Assembly (NCBI GenBank): GCA_015039365.1
Contig: WION01000249.1
Location: forward strand, 1 to 64,000
From: Amanita rubescens
Lineage: Eukaryota; Basidiomycota; Agaricomycetes; Agaricales; Amanitaceae
Length of the DNA stretch: 64,000 nt
Direction: 5' to 3'
The notes under the pieces were generated by a model. The model was not told the DNA's origin, searched no databases, and saw nothing but the letters and a program-made list of their open reading frames with translations. The position numbers and the translations under genes were made by a program. This document shows positions 53,842 through 64,000 of this stretch, one piece after another; the first letter of the stretch is position 1; each line of letters opens with the position of its first letter.

Positions 53842-54223
53842 TGTTGAATATTGAGTGATTAAACATCAGATATCGCTCAAATGCTTTATATTTAGTGTTA
53901 CAATACTATATTCTTTATTTTGTGTATAATGAGCTAGTTTATAGGTGTAGCGGTTGTGTCTGTGGACAAAATGCGATATTGTTAGTGGACACCTAAACTC
54001 ACACCTGATGGGATAGGTAGTAAATAGAACCAAACAGGCCAGGTTTTCCTTACATGTAGGGAACTACAGTACCTACACTTGGATATAGACTTAATATCAC
54101 TGCTATCAATCGTTATAGACCGCATTTGTGAATGTCTAAAGCGTGTATTGAGTCTATCAGAGGGCTAGACAACTACTACAACATTTGTAGTGAGTTGTAA
54201 CTACACTTGGCGCATTTTTAACA
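53842..54223 (+). mobile_element. Solo LTR (family TGTTGAATATTG), plus orientation
   Basis: 382 bp, same ends. The flanks AGTAA and GTATG do not match, so it may derive from recombination between two elements. With 53163-53538 it forms an inverted pair around a 300 bp spacer. Confidence 0.75.
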
Positions 54224-54244
54224 GTATGTTGAGAGTGCTGGGAT

Positions 54245-55019
54245 TAGTGTTGTGAGGTTAGGTTAAGTCTGGTTAATTGCCCCAAAATTGATTAACTGTA
54301 ACTGATCAATTAACTGATGACCCAGAATTTCCTTAACCTTAACTGGACCGGTTATAACCGATTTATGTAATCTGGTAGAGCAGATTATTAGCATCATTTT
54401 AAGCCCCTATTCATGTAATTTGGACCAGTGGTTCATGAGATATGAAGTGTTTTGTGAGTGATGTCAAGATAATTGGTTTCCCATTAGCAATATTGTCTAT
54501 GATGCTCATAACTGATCAATATAAGTCAGAAACAAGTCCCAAATGCCAACAGCCTATGTCAGAAGTATATTGTCCAATACAGAATGATAAACATAATGAA
54601 AATTGCATATAAATTAGAGCCTCATGACAGCCATGCAAAACTTTGCTCCTCATCAGCATCCCAGAGAACTATGTTTCTGAGTGTGGTGAGGGAAATAGCT
54701 AGCAGATTGAACATGAGAAACTAATTGTATATTGCTTTTTGCATGTCATGGACCACATTGCTAATGAGAAACACAATAATTTGACATCCCTTCACAAAAT
54801 ACTTCATATCTCATGAACCACTGGGCCAAATTACATGAATAAGGGCTCAAAATGAAGCTAAGGACCTGCTCTACAAGATTGCACAATTTAACCGGTCATA
54901 ACCGGTCCGGTTAAGGTTAGGGAAAGGGCCTAACCTTAACTGATAATTAACTGGTTGAGCAGTTAGGTTCAGTTAAGTTACGGTTAATTGCGGTTACATA
55001 ACTTAACCTCCAATCACTA
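54245..55019. mobile_element. hAT-type MITE D, second copy of MITE A
   Basis: TAGTG..CACTA ends; almost the same sequence as 20448-21225 throughout. No TSD: the left flank is GCTGGGAT and the right flank is TGCAGCAC. The right edge runs straight into Gypsy2 pol, suggesting a deletion junction. Confidence 0.85.
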
Positions 55020-56927
55020 TGCAGCACCCACCAAAAATTAAACAAAAAGGGTTTTTAGAACGAGACCCTAGAATAGATTGGTCTGAAGGAACGGTTAGGT
55101 TCCCCGATGGTAGGAAGATCAATCCAGAAAAAGAAACTACGTTTGATTATGACAAAGAAACTGAAATGTATCTTTGGTATATCCAAAAAGAAGAAGAATT
55201 GGATGCAGATAAAGACAAAGATCTCGAGACTGATCACCTTTGGATCCAGTGAAAACATCAGCGTCTCAAGCGCTCGCACATAACATGAATGAAGACAAAT
55301 CTATGAAAGTAGAGTTACCCTCTGAATACAACAAATGGAGAAAAGTTTTTGATAAACAGACGTCGGAACAATTCCCAATCTCACAACAATGGGACCACGC
55401 AATAGACCTGAAAGAAGGGTTTAAAGCTAAAGTGGCAAAGAATTACCCATTATCAATCCACGAAGAGCAGCTAATGAATAAATGGGTCGATGAACAACCC
55501 CAAAAAAGAATATATTCAACCATCACAATCTCCGCAAGCGTCTCCTTTCTTTTACATTGCAAAGAAAGAAAAAGGAGAGTTGAGACCTTGACAAGATTAC
55601 CAATACATCAATAGCTGGACAAAACGGAATGCCTACCTACCCCCTTCCTTTGGTATCCGACTTATTATTAAAACTACGAAAAGCAAAATATTTCTCCAAG
55701 TTAGACCTCCAATGGGGTTACAATAATGTGCAAATAAAGAAAGGCAACAAATGGAAGGCAGCATTCATGATGAATTGTGGTCTTTTCGAGCCTACAGTAA
55801 TGCTCTTTGGATTATGCAATTCACCGTCGACGTTTCAAACGATGATGAACAAATACTTCCGTGACATGATAGCCAAAGGATGGCTAGTTGTCTACATTGA
55901 CAACATGATGATATATGGAGTGAACGAGGCAGAAATGAGGGAGCGCACTCAGCAAGTCTTGCAATGGCTAAAAGAAAACGATCTATTCCTGAGACTGGAA
56001 AAATGCAAATTTGTCGCCAAGGAAGGCGAATTCCTTGGGATGATTGTCAAAGAAGGAAAGATCATGATTGACCCTGTAAAACTTGCTGGAATCAGCAAAT
56101 GGCCTGAACCAACAACCGTTAAACAGATTCAGTCATTTTTAGGATTTGTGAATTTTTACAGGAAATTTATAGGAAACTATGCCGAAACAGTGGCTCCGCT
56201 CACGGAACTTACAAAGAAAACAGTTCCCTTCCGATGGGATGCAGAGTGTCAGAAAGCATTTGACACGTTAAAGGAGAAATTCCTAGAAGAACCGGTTCTA
56301 GTTATGCCAGATCCGACGAAACCATTTTTATTAGAGACCGACGCATCAAATTGGGCAGTAGGAGCCATCCTGAAACAACGGGGATCTGATGGAGAACTGC
56401 ACCCATGCGGATTTATCAGTCATCGGTTGAGTGATACCAAACAAAGATATCAAGTATACAATCGCAAGTTATTAGCAATAAAGAAAGCCTTCAAAACTTG
56501 GAGACACCTTCTAAAAGGAAGCCTGCACACGATTATGATCCACCGTGATCATAAGAACTTATCATATTATAAACATCTGCAGAAAATGACCGCCAGACAG
56601 TCACGCTGGTGGCAAGAAGTTACGGAGTTTGATATCAAGTTAGAACACGTCCCTGGATCAAAACTTATTCAGGTGGATGCTTTATCGAGATGCCCTGACC
56701 ATATTAATGAAGAAGAAGCAAAAACAAAAGAAATCCTGCAAACCATGATCACCGATGACATGGTTATTGCCACAATCAATGTATCTTGGGCAGACAAAAT
56801 AACTGAATTACTGCCAAAAGACAAATTTGCTAAAGTCGTCATTGATGGTCTTAAACACAGAAAGCTACCTCTCCGATCAAAGTTTAATGACTGGAAGAAT
56901 GACAATAACATCATTTGTTATCAATGA
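55020..56927 (+). pseudogene. pol: Gypsy2 reverse transcriptase and RNase H
   Basis: Frames 55019-55252, 55240-55614 and 55629-56927 carry [52 protein letters not shown], the polymerase box YIDNMMIYG and the RNase H segment LLETDASNWAVGAILKQ. A frame break near 55500 and a TGA in the expected RPCQDY block disrupt it. The polymerase box should be YxDD, but the second Asp is Asn (GAC AAC). The RNase H glutamate (YDRELLAI in relatives) reads YNRKLLAI. Both enzymes should be dead. Confidence 0.9.
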
Positions 56928-58180
56928 TGAGTTTATGTTCCTCAAAACGATAAATTACGAAACGAAATCATCAAGTCACACCATGACCCCGTGGTTATGG
57001 GTCACCCTGGATGCTTAAAGACACTAGAACTCATCTGCCGCAACTATTATTGGCCTGGAATGACAACAACCGTATCTAAATGGGTCGAAGGCTGTGCCTT
57101 ATGTCAGCAGATGAAGGTCAATACACACCCGATCACACTGGGTTTGATGCCTATTAAATCCCACGCCACACGCCCATTTGAACAAGTATCAATGGATTTC
57201 ATCACAGATTTACTGCCCATCGACGGTTTTGATTCTGTTTTGACTGTGGTCGATCAAGGCTTAACAAAGGGTGTAATATTCATACCATGCAAAAAATCTT
57301 TTACCACTATGGATACCGCCAATTCCTATATTAACAATGTGTACAAATGTTACAGGTTACCAACAACCCTTATTTCCGATAGAGGACCACAATTTACCTC
57401 TAAAGTTTTTGAAGAAATCTGCAAAATCTTCGGAATTGACCATAGAAAGTCGACCGCCTTTCATCCGCAAACTGACGGAGAATCAGAACAACTCAATCAG
57501 GAGCTAGAAACCTACCTCCAGTTATACTGCGTAGATCATCCAAAACAATGGAAAGATCACCTGCCATTAGCAGAATTCACGCGCAATCAACAAATACATC
57601 AATCTACCAAGATGACGCCATTTGAAATCATGTTTGGAATAGAACCTGTGGCTATCCCCACAGCATTCCTGCGGATCAACGTACCCGCCACTGAAGACCA
57701 CTTCAAGGTCTTAACACAAATATGAGATGAAGCTCTCGCCGCACATGAATTAGCAAGACAGCTAATGACTCAACGTGTCAAAGGAAAATCTCCTGCCTTC
57801 AAAGAAGGAGACCTAGTATGGCTAGACTCAAGAAATCTGAAGGCCGCTCATCAGATAAGAAAATTCTCACCTAGACGAGAAGGACTGTTCAAGATCAAGA
57901 AGATCTTAGGACCTGTCACCACAAAATTAGAACTTCCCTCAAGATGGAAGATTCACCCTGTTTTTCCTGTTTCACTCTTGACTCCTTATCATGAGAACGA
58001 AACACATGGCCCAAATTTTACATGACCTACTCTGGACCTCATAGATAACCATGAAGAATATGAAATTGAAACTATTGTCTCACACTGAAGAAAAGGAAAC
58101 CAATGGCAATTTTTAGTCAAATGGAAAGGTTATCCGACATCTGACAATTCATGGGAAACCGAGGAAAACCTAGAACACTC
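56928..58180 (+). pseudogene. pol: Gypsy2 integrase and chromodomain
   Basis: HHCC zinc-binding segment (HPGCLKTLEL..CALCQQMK), then the integrase core with Asp in VSMDFITDL, Asp in LISDRGPQF and Glu in ESEQLNQELE (DD35E-type), the GPVTTKLELPSRWKIHPVF C-terminal domain, and a chromodomain FLVKWKGYPTSDNSWETEEN that would target histone marks. TGA stops occur at 56928/56931, 57723, 58023 and 58086, at positions where Arg is usual. Catalytic residues remain. Confidence 0.9.
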
Positions 58181-58194
58181 CGAGGAGACCTTAA

Positions 58195-58698
58195 ATGAAT
58201 ATAAAGAACAACATGGAATCACAGCAATCATCCCCACTACTCACAAACGTCGGAAACACCGCTCTTGAAATCATGTCCTCCCCTGCTGACACTACCCCTG
58301 CTGCTACCCCAACGACAGTCGTTGAAGAGATCATCTCTCCAACTCCCTCCAGAGAGGAATCACCTGCACCCTTGCCGGTCCCTCCTCCGTTCAGTATGTT
58401 ACATTACGATTCATACGCTACCAGATATTTCCCCATAATTCCTTCTGACGAGGAATTCATGCCACGAGACGAAGAGGATTCCTCCTCCGAATCATCCTAT
58501 TTGTTTCCACGATCCAATGCTTCCACCATAATGGAACTGATGCAAGACATAACAGATATGGGAAACACTATACTTCCCAATGGCCCTGTACCACCTGAAA
58601 TGCAAGCTCTTGTCGATCAACTCTTCCGAGCAAGAGATCAAGTAATTGTCACTTTCGCTCAACTGCCTGATGAAGTTGGAATATCCCTACTTGCGTAG
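58195..58698 (+). CDS. Gypsy2 third frame overlapping the chromodomain end, unidentified (167 aa)
   Basis: This frame overlaps the end of the pol frame in another phase and stays open for 167 codons. It is Pro/Ser-rich, then acidic (DEEDSSSESS), with a helical C-terminus (ALVDQLFRARDQVIVTFA). The upstream start could be the ATG at 58195 or at 58213. It ends 25 bp before the probable LTR. It may be an additional 3' gene of this gypsy lineage; no function known. Confidence 0.5.
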   Translation: MNIKNNMESQQSSPLLTNVGNTALEIMSSPADTTPAATPTTVVEEIISPTPSREESPAPLPVPPPFSMLHYDSYATRYFPIIPSDEEFMPRDEEDSSSESSYLFPRSNASTIMELMQDITDMGNTILPNGPVPPEMQALVDQLFRARDQVIVTFAQLPDEVGISLLA

Positions 58699-58723
58699 AG
58701 TCCAACGCAGCAGCGCAGCGCCA

Positions 58724-58901
58724 TGATACTGAGTAAGGAACCGACTTACTGTGAAGGTAGGACTTTATAGGAGCTGAGGCTCAACTATGTATAAGATGTG
58801 AAGATGAGAGTAAGAAGTTAGGAGGGAACAATGATTTGTCCCTCCTTATATATTGTCTGAGATACAAATAAGTGTAAACTATGCTATCTACGGACCTTAT
58901 C
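58724..58901 (+). repeat. Gypsy2 3' LTR start, truncated
   Basis: The probable start is TGATACTGAGTAAGG, right after the third frame. TATATATTG near 58849 may be promoter sequence. It is cut at 58901 by Gypsy3. The assignment rests on position. Confidence 0.45.
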
Positions 58902-59295
58902 TGTTACAACACGGTACGGACTCCGTCTCACCCCTTATGCTCGATTCATATGGACAAGCTCGTTTACTTACTTATACCATTCCTTGTTCCACATATGACG
59001 CCGTCCTTATAATACTTTCGTACTCACCATTATTCACTAATTAGTACGTCTCATTGTACTTGCTAGTATAAGTACCACATGTATTCTAGAGTCGGACCTT
59101 AAGTTCGACTTAGCTGTTTATTGTCGTCTGGCAATACAACCTTACTCTTAACTCGTCAACCACAATCGTCCTCAGATACTAAGTCAACGACTTAACTTAG
59201 TATCGAACTTATAGCTTATCAACGTTTGACTTAAACTTGTAATCATAACTAGAGTTGCCGTTGCAACTTAGGTTGAGATTAACGAGTTCGTAACA
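58902..59295 (+). repeat. Gypsy3 5' LTR (394 bp)
   Basis: Starts TGTTACAACACGGTACGG and ends GAGTTCGTAACA, so TGTTAC/GTAACA inverted ends. Shares its terminus and CCTTAAGTTCGACTTAG with the solo LTR at 17358-17875. The 3' LTR lies outside the window, so the TSD cannot be checked. Confidence 0.85.
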
Positions 59296-59439
59296 ATTAA
59301 GTCGAACTTATCAACAAGCCTGAACATCGATTCATTGGCATTTGATAACACACACTTCGACAAACTTCTGGAAAGCCAGCCCGTAGGTTACTGGCCACGT
59401 TGTCAAAACGGATTGGAGAGCTCCACCAAATAGAGCTAC

Positions 59440-61125
59440 ACGAGATCGTAAAGGGAACTATGTTCTTGACGGATACTACATCAGACTAAACGGAGCAAAG
59501 CGAATCTGGGAAGATCTAGGAGGAAATCCAGTTAAAGAACAAGAATTCTGGATACCACACAAAGAAACTAGACCTCCGAACAAATCATACTACTACTTCG
59601 CAGATCTATATCTTCAGGAACAACACATCAGATTCGATCTCCTTACAGAACATTGGATAGCATCCGAAACACAAGAATTTGTCCCTAACGAATACTTCAA
59701 CACCCTACCTGGATAAAAGGAACTGTTGACGCTCTACCAGAAAATTTAAGACCAGGATATCTCCCTTCTAAATCGACAACTAAGAAAGGCAAAAAGAAAG
59801 CAAACTTTGGCCTAAACGATAGCGAATCTGAGAAAGAGGATAATACTGATCAAAAACCCGATCTATCCCTTGATTTTCTCAGTGACCTTTCAGTTGGAAC
59901 GACACCAACACCTGCCCAACAACTGACCAATCCCGAATCAGGCTCTTCAAACCCTAAAGAACAAAGGGACGAAGAAGACCCATTTGACCCTGACAGAATC
60001 GAAGTAGACAAACCTAAACCCAACCCAACTCCACCTAGAGATCCATCACCTCCACCACCAAGAAGAATGTCTGGAGGAATCACAGACCCTGCACCTAATC
60101 CACGAATTCCTAGCCTCATCGGAGATCTCCCTGAATTCAAAGGGAAGCGAAAGGATGCCAACACGTTCATAGAAGATATTGAAATCTTCTTCGACATGAA
60201 CCCTGAACGGATGAACACAGACCGTTTAAAGATCCTTGCTGCCCTGAATAAAATCTCAGATGGAGCTAGACAATGGAAAAAGAATAAATTAGCGGATTTA
60301 CGAAAATCACGTGCTACCACCAAAGGAGGCATCACATGACCTGCTTTATTCGATGATTGGGAAGCATTCAAACTGTCATTCTTGACAGATTGGGGAGAAG
60401 TTGATCCGAGTGGAAACGCATATATGAAAATTCTCAATCTACAGAACAGATCGTCCATGAAAGGAAAGAAACAGATGACCTTACCAAACTATGTCAATCA
60501 ATTCAAGGAACAGATTACGAAAGCTGGGATCGAAGGAGAAGCAGCATTCCATATGTTCGGAAAAGGACTTACAGCACCAGAGTTCGAAAAAGCAATGCTC
60601 ATGAACCCAAAAACGTTACAAGATTGGTACAACATTGCCATTAAACTCGACAACATCCGAACCCGTTCATACGCCTATTCACCTCGATCCGGAAATGGTC
60701 ACGCATCATCCTCTCATAACGACGAATCATGGGCAATGCAGATTGATCACAAATTTCTAGAACAAGATACAGACCCAGAACTAGAACTTGTGATCAGATC
60801 TATGTCCAAAGAAGAAAGAGAACACTACATCAGAGACGGTTTATGTTTCATCTGCGGAATCAAAGGACACATGTCAGGGCAATGCCCAAAGAAGAAAAGA
60901 AACAAAGGGAAAGGCCGATTTAAAGGAGGAAAGAAAAAGAGATTCACACCCGGACGTCACATTCGAGCCACATCAAATGACGGTGACGAAAACTGGGAAG
61001 AAGAAGAAGTCCGAGAGTCTAAACCAAATTACACTAAGAATATCCGAGCGCTGATGAAAGGAATGTCACCCGACGAAAAGAACGATCTATTATTATCTCT
61101 TGCCGATGAAACCAAGGATTTTTAA
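59440..61125 (+). pseudogene. gag: Gypsy3 gag
   Basis: The N-terminal part (59440-59715) reads NYVLDGYYIRLNGAKRIWED and FADLYLQEQHIRFDLLTEHW, then a one-base frame change near 59715 leads into WIKGTVDALPENLRPGYLPS. A Pro-rich linker follows, then capsid (LIGDLPEFKGKRKDANTFIE, FLTDWGEVDP, YVNQFKEQITKAGI) and a CCHC knuckle CFICGIKGHMSGQC. A TGA at 60337 falls before PALFDDWEAF. It ends at TAA 61123. It forms the particle shell and binds the RNA. Confidence 0.85.
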
Positions 61126-61127
61126 CA

Positions 61128-61625
61128 GTGGGACTCATGACAGTGGTGGATGAAGTTCCCAAATTACCAGATCCAACTCTCGATATATCTCATGTAACAG
61201 TACAATCTATCTCAAAACGAAGATTATCTGTCCCTATCGAAGTTGAAACTGAAAACAACACTGAAAACCTCGTTGCCCTTGTCGACTGCGGAGCCAAAGG
61301 GGTATTCATCGATAAAAAGATAGCACATAAATGGAGGAAACGAAAAACTCCATGACCAATTAGAGTTTATAATGTTGATGGCACCATAAACAAAGAAGGA
61401 GAAATTGATGAACAATGTCTTATCACCTTCGAAATGAACGGAAAACGCATGACCGAATGGTTTTATGTATCAGCAATAGGAAAACAAACAGTCATACTGG
61501 GGCTTCCTTGGCTAGAGAAGCATAACCCTGATGTAAATTGGAAAGAAAAGACTCTAGAGTTCTGAGACTCTGACCAGGACAAGATCAAGGCATCACTTCG
61601 GAGCATCTGTCAACAGATTGACAGA
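61128..61625 (+). pseudogene. pol: Gypsy3 aspartic protease
   Basis: The active-site motif ALVDCGAKGVFID has its Asp intact (D-C-G-A variant seen in basidiomycete gypsy elements), followed by VILGLPWLEKHNPDVNW. TGA stops at 61353 (TP*PIRVYNVDG) and 61563 (EF*DSDQ) sit where Arg codons are expected. It starts two bases after the gag stop in another phase, so expression needs frameshifting or reinitiation. Confidence 0.8.
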
Positions 61626-61631
61626 ATAGCT

Positions 61632-63230
61632 ATGCCTGAATGGGAAGAAGAACTTGTTATCGGATATTTGATGTCACACAAAGGATCACAGATAACAGAT
61701 CAAGGATGGAACACGCATACATTTGAGGACATAGGAAGCTGGTCAGAAGATGAATACGACCAAGTAACTATCGCACGATATACACCAGCTCAACAAATGG
61801 AACACAAATACCATCAAACAGAGGAGGTTTACATGCTCCCTCCTGAATACTCGGCATGGAAAGACGTATTCGAGAAAAAAGCAAGTGAACGATTCCCAGA
61901 AAGCCGATCTTGGGATCACCAGATAGAACTTTGCTATGGTTTCATACCAAAAAGAGGAAAAATCTATCCCTTATCTCCGAAACAGCAGAACACACTGGAC
62001 GAATGGATTAAAGAACACATCGAAAAAGGCTACATCAGACCATCAAAATCACCGCAGGCATCACCTTTCTTCTTTGTAGAAAAGAAAGAAGCACAAAAAC
62101 TACGACCCTGCCAAGATTATCGATATTTGAACGAATACACTAAACCAAACGCATATCCACTACCCCTTATCTCCGATCTTATGATCAAACTTAAAGATTC
62201 AGAATACTTTACGAAATTGGATATCCGTTGGGGATATAATAATGTTCAAATCAAGGAATCTGACAGATGGAAAGCCGCCTTTATCACCAATTGAGGTTTA
62301 TTTGAACCTAACGTCATGTTCTTTGGATTACGAAATTTGCCAGCAATGTTTCAAGCTATGATGGACGATTATTTTAGGGATTTTACAGAAAAAGGATGGC
62401 TTGTCATCTATATGGATGACATGCTAATACACGTGCACACTAAAGAAGAACTCGAGATTTGAACGAAACAAGTACTTGAATGATTACAGAAACACGATCT
62501 TTACCTCAAGCTTGAAAAGTGTAAATTTGCTGCCAAAGAAGTTGATTTTCTAGGCACTGTCATATCCAAAAATACAATAAAAATGGACCCGATCAAACTT
62601 GCTGGAATCAGGGACTGGCCAACCCCTTCTACCGTTAAACAAGTTAGATCCTTTTTAGGATTCGGAAATTACTATTGAAGATTTATTTTTGGATTCGCCC
62701 ACCTTGCACGACCCCTGCATGACCTAATGAAGAAAAACAAACTATGGACATGGACCGCAGAATGCCAAGTTGCATTTGATCTATTAAAAGAACGCTTCAC
62801 ATCCGCACCTGTCTTAATGATGCCCGATGTCAACAAACCCTTTATTCTACAAACAGACGCATCAGACCGCGCAATTGGAGCAGTTCTCATGCAGAAGGAT
62901 GACAATGGCGACTTACACCCATGCGGATACCTATCCCACGCCTTAACACCGACTGAAACACGATGGCAAATCTACGACCGAGAGTTATTCGCCATCTATT
63001 ACGCTCTTTACAACGAATGGAGATATCTGCTTGAAGGAGTAGAACATCCTGTCATTATTCATTGTGACCACAAGAATTTACTCTATTATTGAGAACCACA
63101 ATGTCTTACAAACCATCAAGCCCGATGGTGGAATGACTTGTCTCGATTTAATATTAAATTAACCCACGTCCCTGGAGCAAAACTAATAATAGCGGACGCC
63201 TTATCCCGCCGACCCGATCATATGACAAAA
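61632..63230 (+). pseudogene. pol: Gypsy3 reverse transcriptase and RNase H
   Basis: Contains [56 protein letters not shown], an intact YMDDM polymerase box (62410-62424) and an RNase H domain with TDASDRAIGAVL and an intact YDRELFAI glutamate. Stops, all TGA, lie at 62292, 62459, 62480, 62677 and 63091. Apart from these the frame is continuous, so the copy is younger than Gypsy2. Confidence 0.9.
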
Positions 63231-64000
63231 GACGAACCAGAAGAGTTAATAACGATGCTCCCAAAAGAACTCTTTGTTCGCACAATCGCCGAAGATCTCC
63301 GAGACAGAGCAATAGAAATAACTGTCAAAGATGAATTTGCGCAGTCAATCAAGAAATGTCTAAAAGAAAAAGGAACACCGCCTTTATGCACAGCCCTTTC
63401 TGATTGGACTCTTGACGACAAATTAATCCTGTACAAAGGGAAATCTTTCATCCCTCCTGACACCAATCTTCGCAAAGATATTATTAGAGATTTTCATGAA
63501 TCACCAACAAGCGGACATCCCGGTTTCTTCAAAACACTCACCTTACTAAAGGAATACTACTGGTGGCCATTGATGTCTAAAATGGTTAAACAGTTTATTG
63601 ACGGATGCACGGCATGTCAACAAATGAAGTCAAATACTCACCCTACCGCCGCACCTCTGATGCCAATCAAGTCACATGCACACCGACCCTTCCAACAAAT
63701 AACCATGGATTCATCACCGATTTACCCTCAAGTAACGGTTTGATTCTATCTTTATTGTGGTCGATCAAGGACTTACAAAGGGAGTAATTCTCATGCCTTG
63801 TAACAAAACTATCACCACCGACGAAACCACCGACCTCTACATTCGGAACGTATTCAAAAACTTCGGTTTACCCGATGTCATGATCTCTGATCGTGGACTA
63901 CAGTTTGCATCACATGTCTTTAATGGCATAATGGACTCATTAAAGATCAAACACAAAATGAGTACCGCATTCCATCCACAAACTGATGGACAAACAGAGC
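63231..64000 (+). pseudogene. pol: Gypsy3 integrase, N-terminal part (window edge)
   Basis: HHCC zinc segment (HESPTSGHPGFFKTL..CTACQQMK), then the core with Asp in QITMD and Asp in MISDRGLQF, ending STAFHPQTDGQTE before the catalytic Glu region. Single-base losses near 63710 and 63740 shift the frame. Continues past the window. Confidence 0.85.

Larger units (their letters stand above)
55020..58901 (+). mobile_element. Gypsy2: 5'-truncated chromovirus-type Ty3/gypsy element
   Basis: Retains reverse transcriptase, RNase H, integrase, chromodomain, a 3' overlapping frame and the start of a 3' LTR. The gag, protease and 5' LTR are missing at the MITE D junction. The 3' LTR is cut by Gypsy3 at 58902. 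Confidence 0.85.
58902..64000 (+). mobile_element. Gypsy3: chromovirus-type Ty3/gypsy element, runs off the window
   Basis: 5' LTR, gag, protease, reverse transcriptase/RNase H and the start of integrase in order on the plus strand. Related to Gypsy2 but a different subfamily. Active-site residues are largely intact, with several TGA stops and single-base losses. It continues past 64000. Confidence 0.9.

Noticed and set aside
54237..55027. 8 bp TSD for MITE D
   Set aside because: Left flank GCTGGGAT and right flank TGCAGCAC do not match; a deletion junction is more likely.

Overview
The window looks like transposon-dense nuclear DNA of a basidiomycete fungus, most likely an agaricomycete. 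The evidence is short GT..AG introns of about 50-60 bp, a KDZ transposase, a Plavaka-type transposase, chromodomain Ty3/gypsy elements and a Helitron. I found no convincing single-copy host gene, rRNA, tRNA or CRISPR array. Nearly every base past about 1.3 kb can be assigned to a mobile element or its decay product, and many boundaries are set by exact target-site duplications (TSDs) that I read directly.

Layout. 0.1-1.6 kb: degenerate tandem repeats. 1.6-22.26 kb: an old minus-strand Ty3/gypsy element (Gypsy1), truncated inside its reverse transcriptase. Its gag was split by a 14.5 kb KDZ DNA transposon (5763-20290; TIRs about 670 bp; TSD AGGTGGAG), and its 5' LTR was hit by two hAT-type MITEs (TSDs AACAACCT and GATGTAAT). 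The KDZ element carries an intron-containing transposase and a second, HMG-like accessory gene. It was invaded in turn by a GACTCC-rich element (8153-10422), a miniature LTR element (12692-15001) and a solo LTR (17358-17875, TSD CAGAT). 22.3-26.9 kb: a minus-strand hAT transposase pseudogene split by a 2.85 kb foldback element (23340-26190, TSD AATTTGAC) with KDZ-like CACCTG ends. 27.1-34.8 kb: an LTR element without pol (TSD CAGAC) whose interior is packed with small perfect hairpins; its 3' LTR holds a Tc1/mariner copy (33124-34637). It sits inside an unidentified minus-strand gene remnant that also received a hAT MITE (35149-35915).

36.8-55.0 kb: a solo LTR, a pyrimidine-rich minisatellite, a Helitron with one uninterrupted reading frame of about 2,300-2,600 codons (Rep, PIF1 helicase, C-terminal cysteine-protease-like domain), a decayed Plavaka-type transposase on the minus strand, two inverted solo LTRs and a fourth MITE. 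55.0-64.0 kb: two chromovirus-type gypsy elements. Gypsy2 lacks its 5' part. Gypsy3 lies inside what looks like Gypsy2's 3' LTR and runs off the window.

How it works together. Most genes here serve mobile-element replication, and most are broken. The breaks are strongly patterned: in-frame stops in the gypsy genes are almost all TGA where CGA is expected, and catalytic residues are lost by G-to-A changes at CpG. This fits methylation-driven or RIP-like decay. The Helitron frame is the outstanding intact exception. The nesting order is readable: Gypsy1 came before KDZ, and KDZ came before its internal elements.
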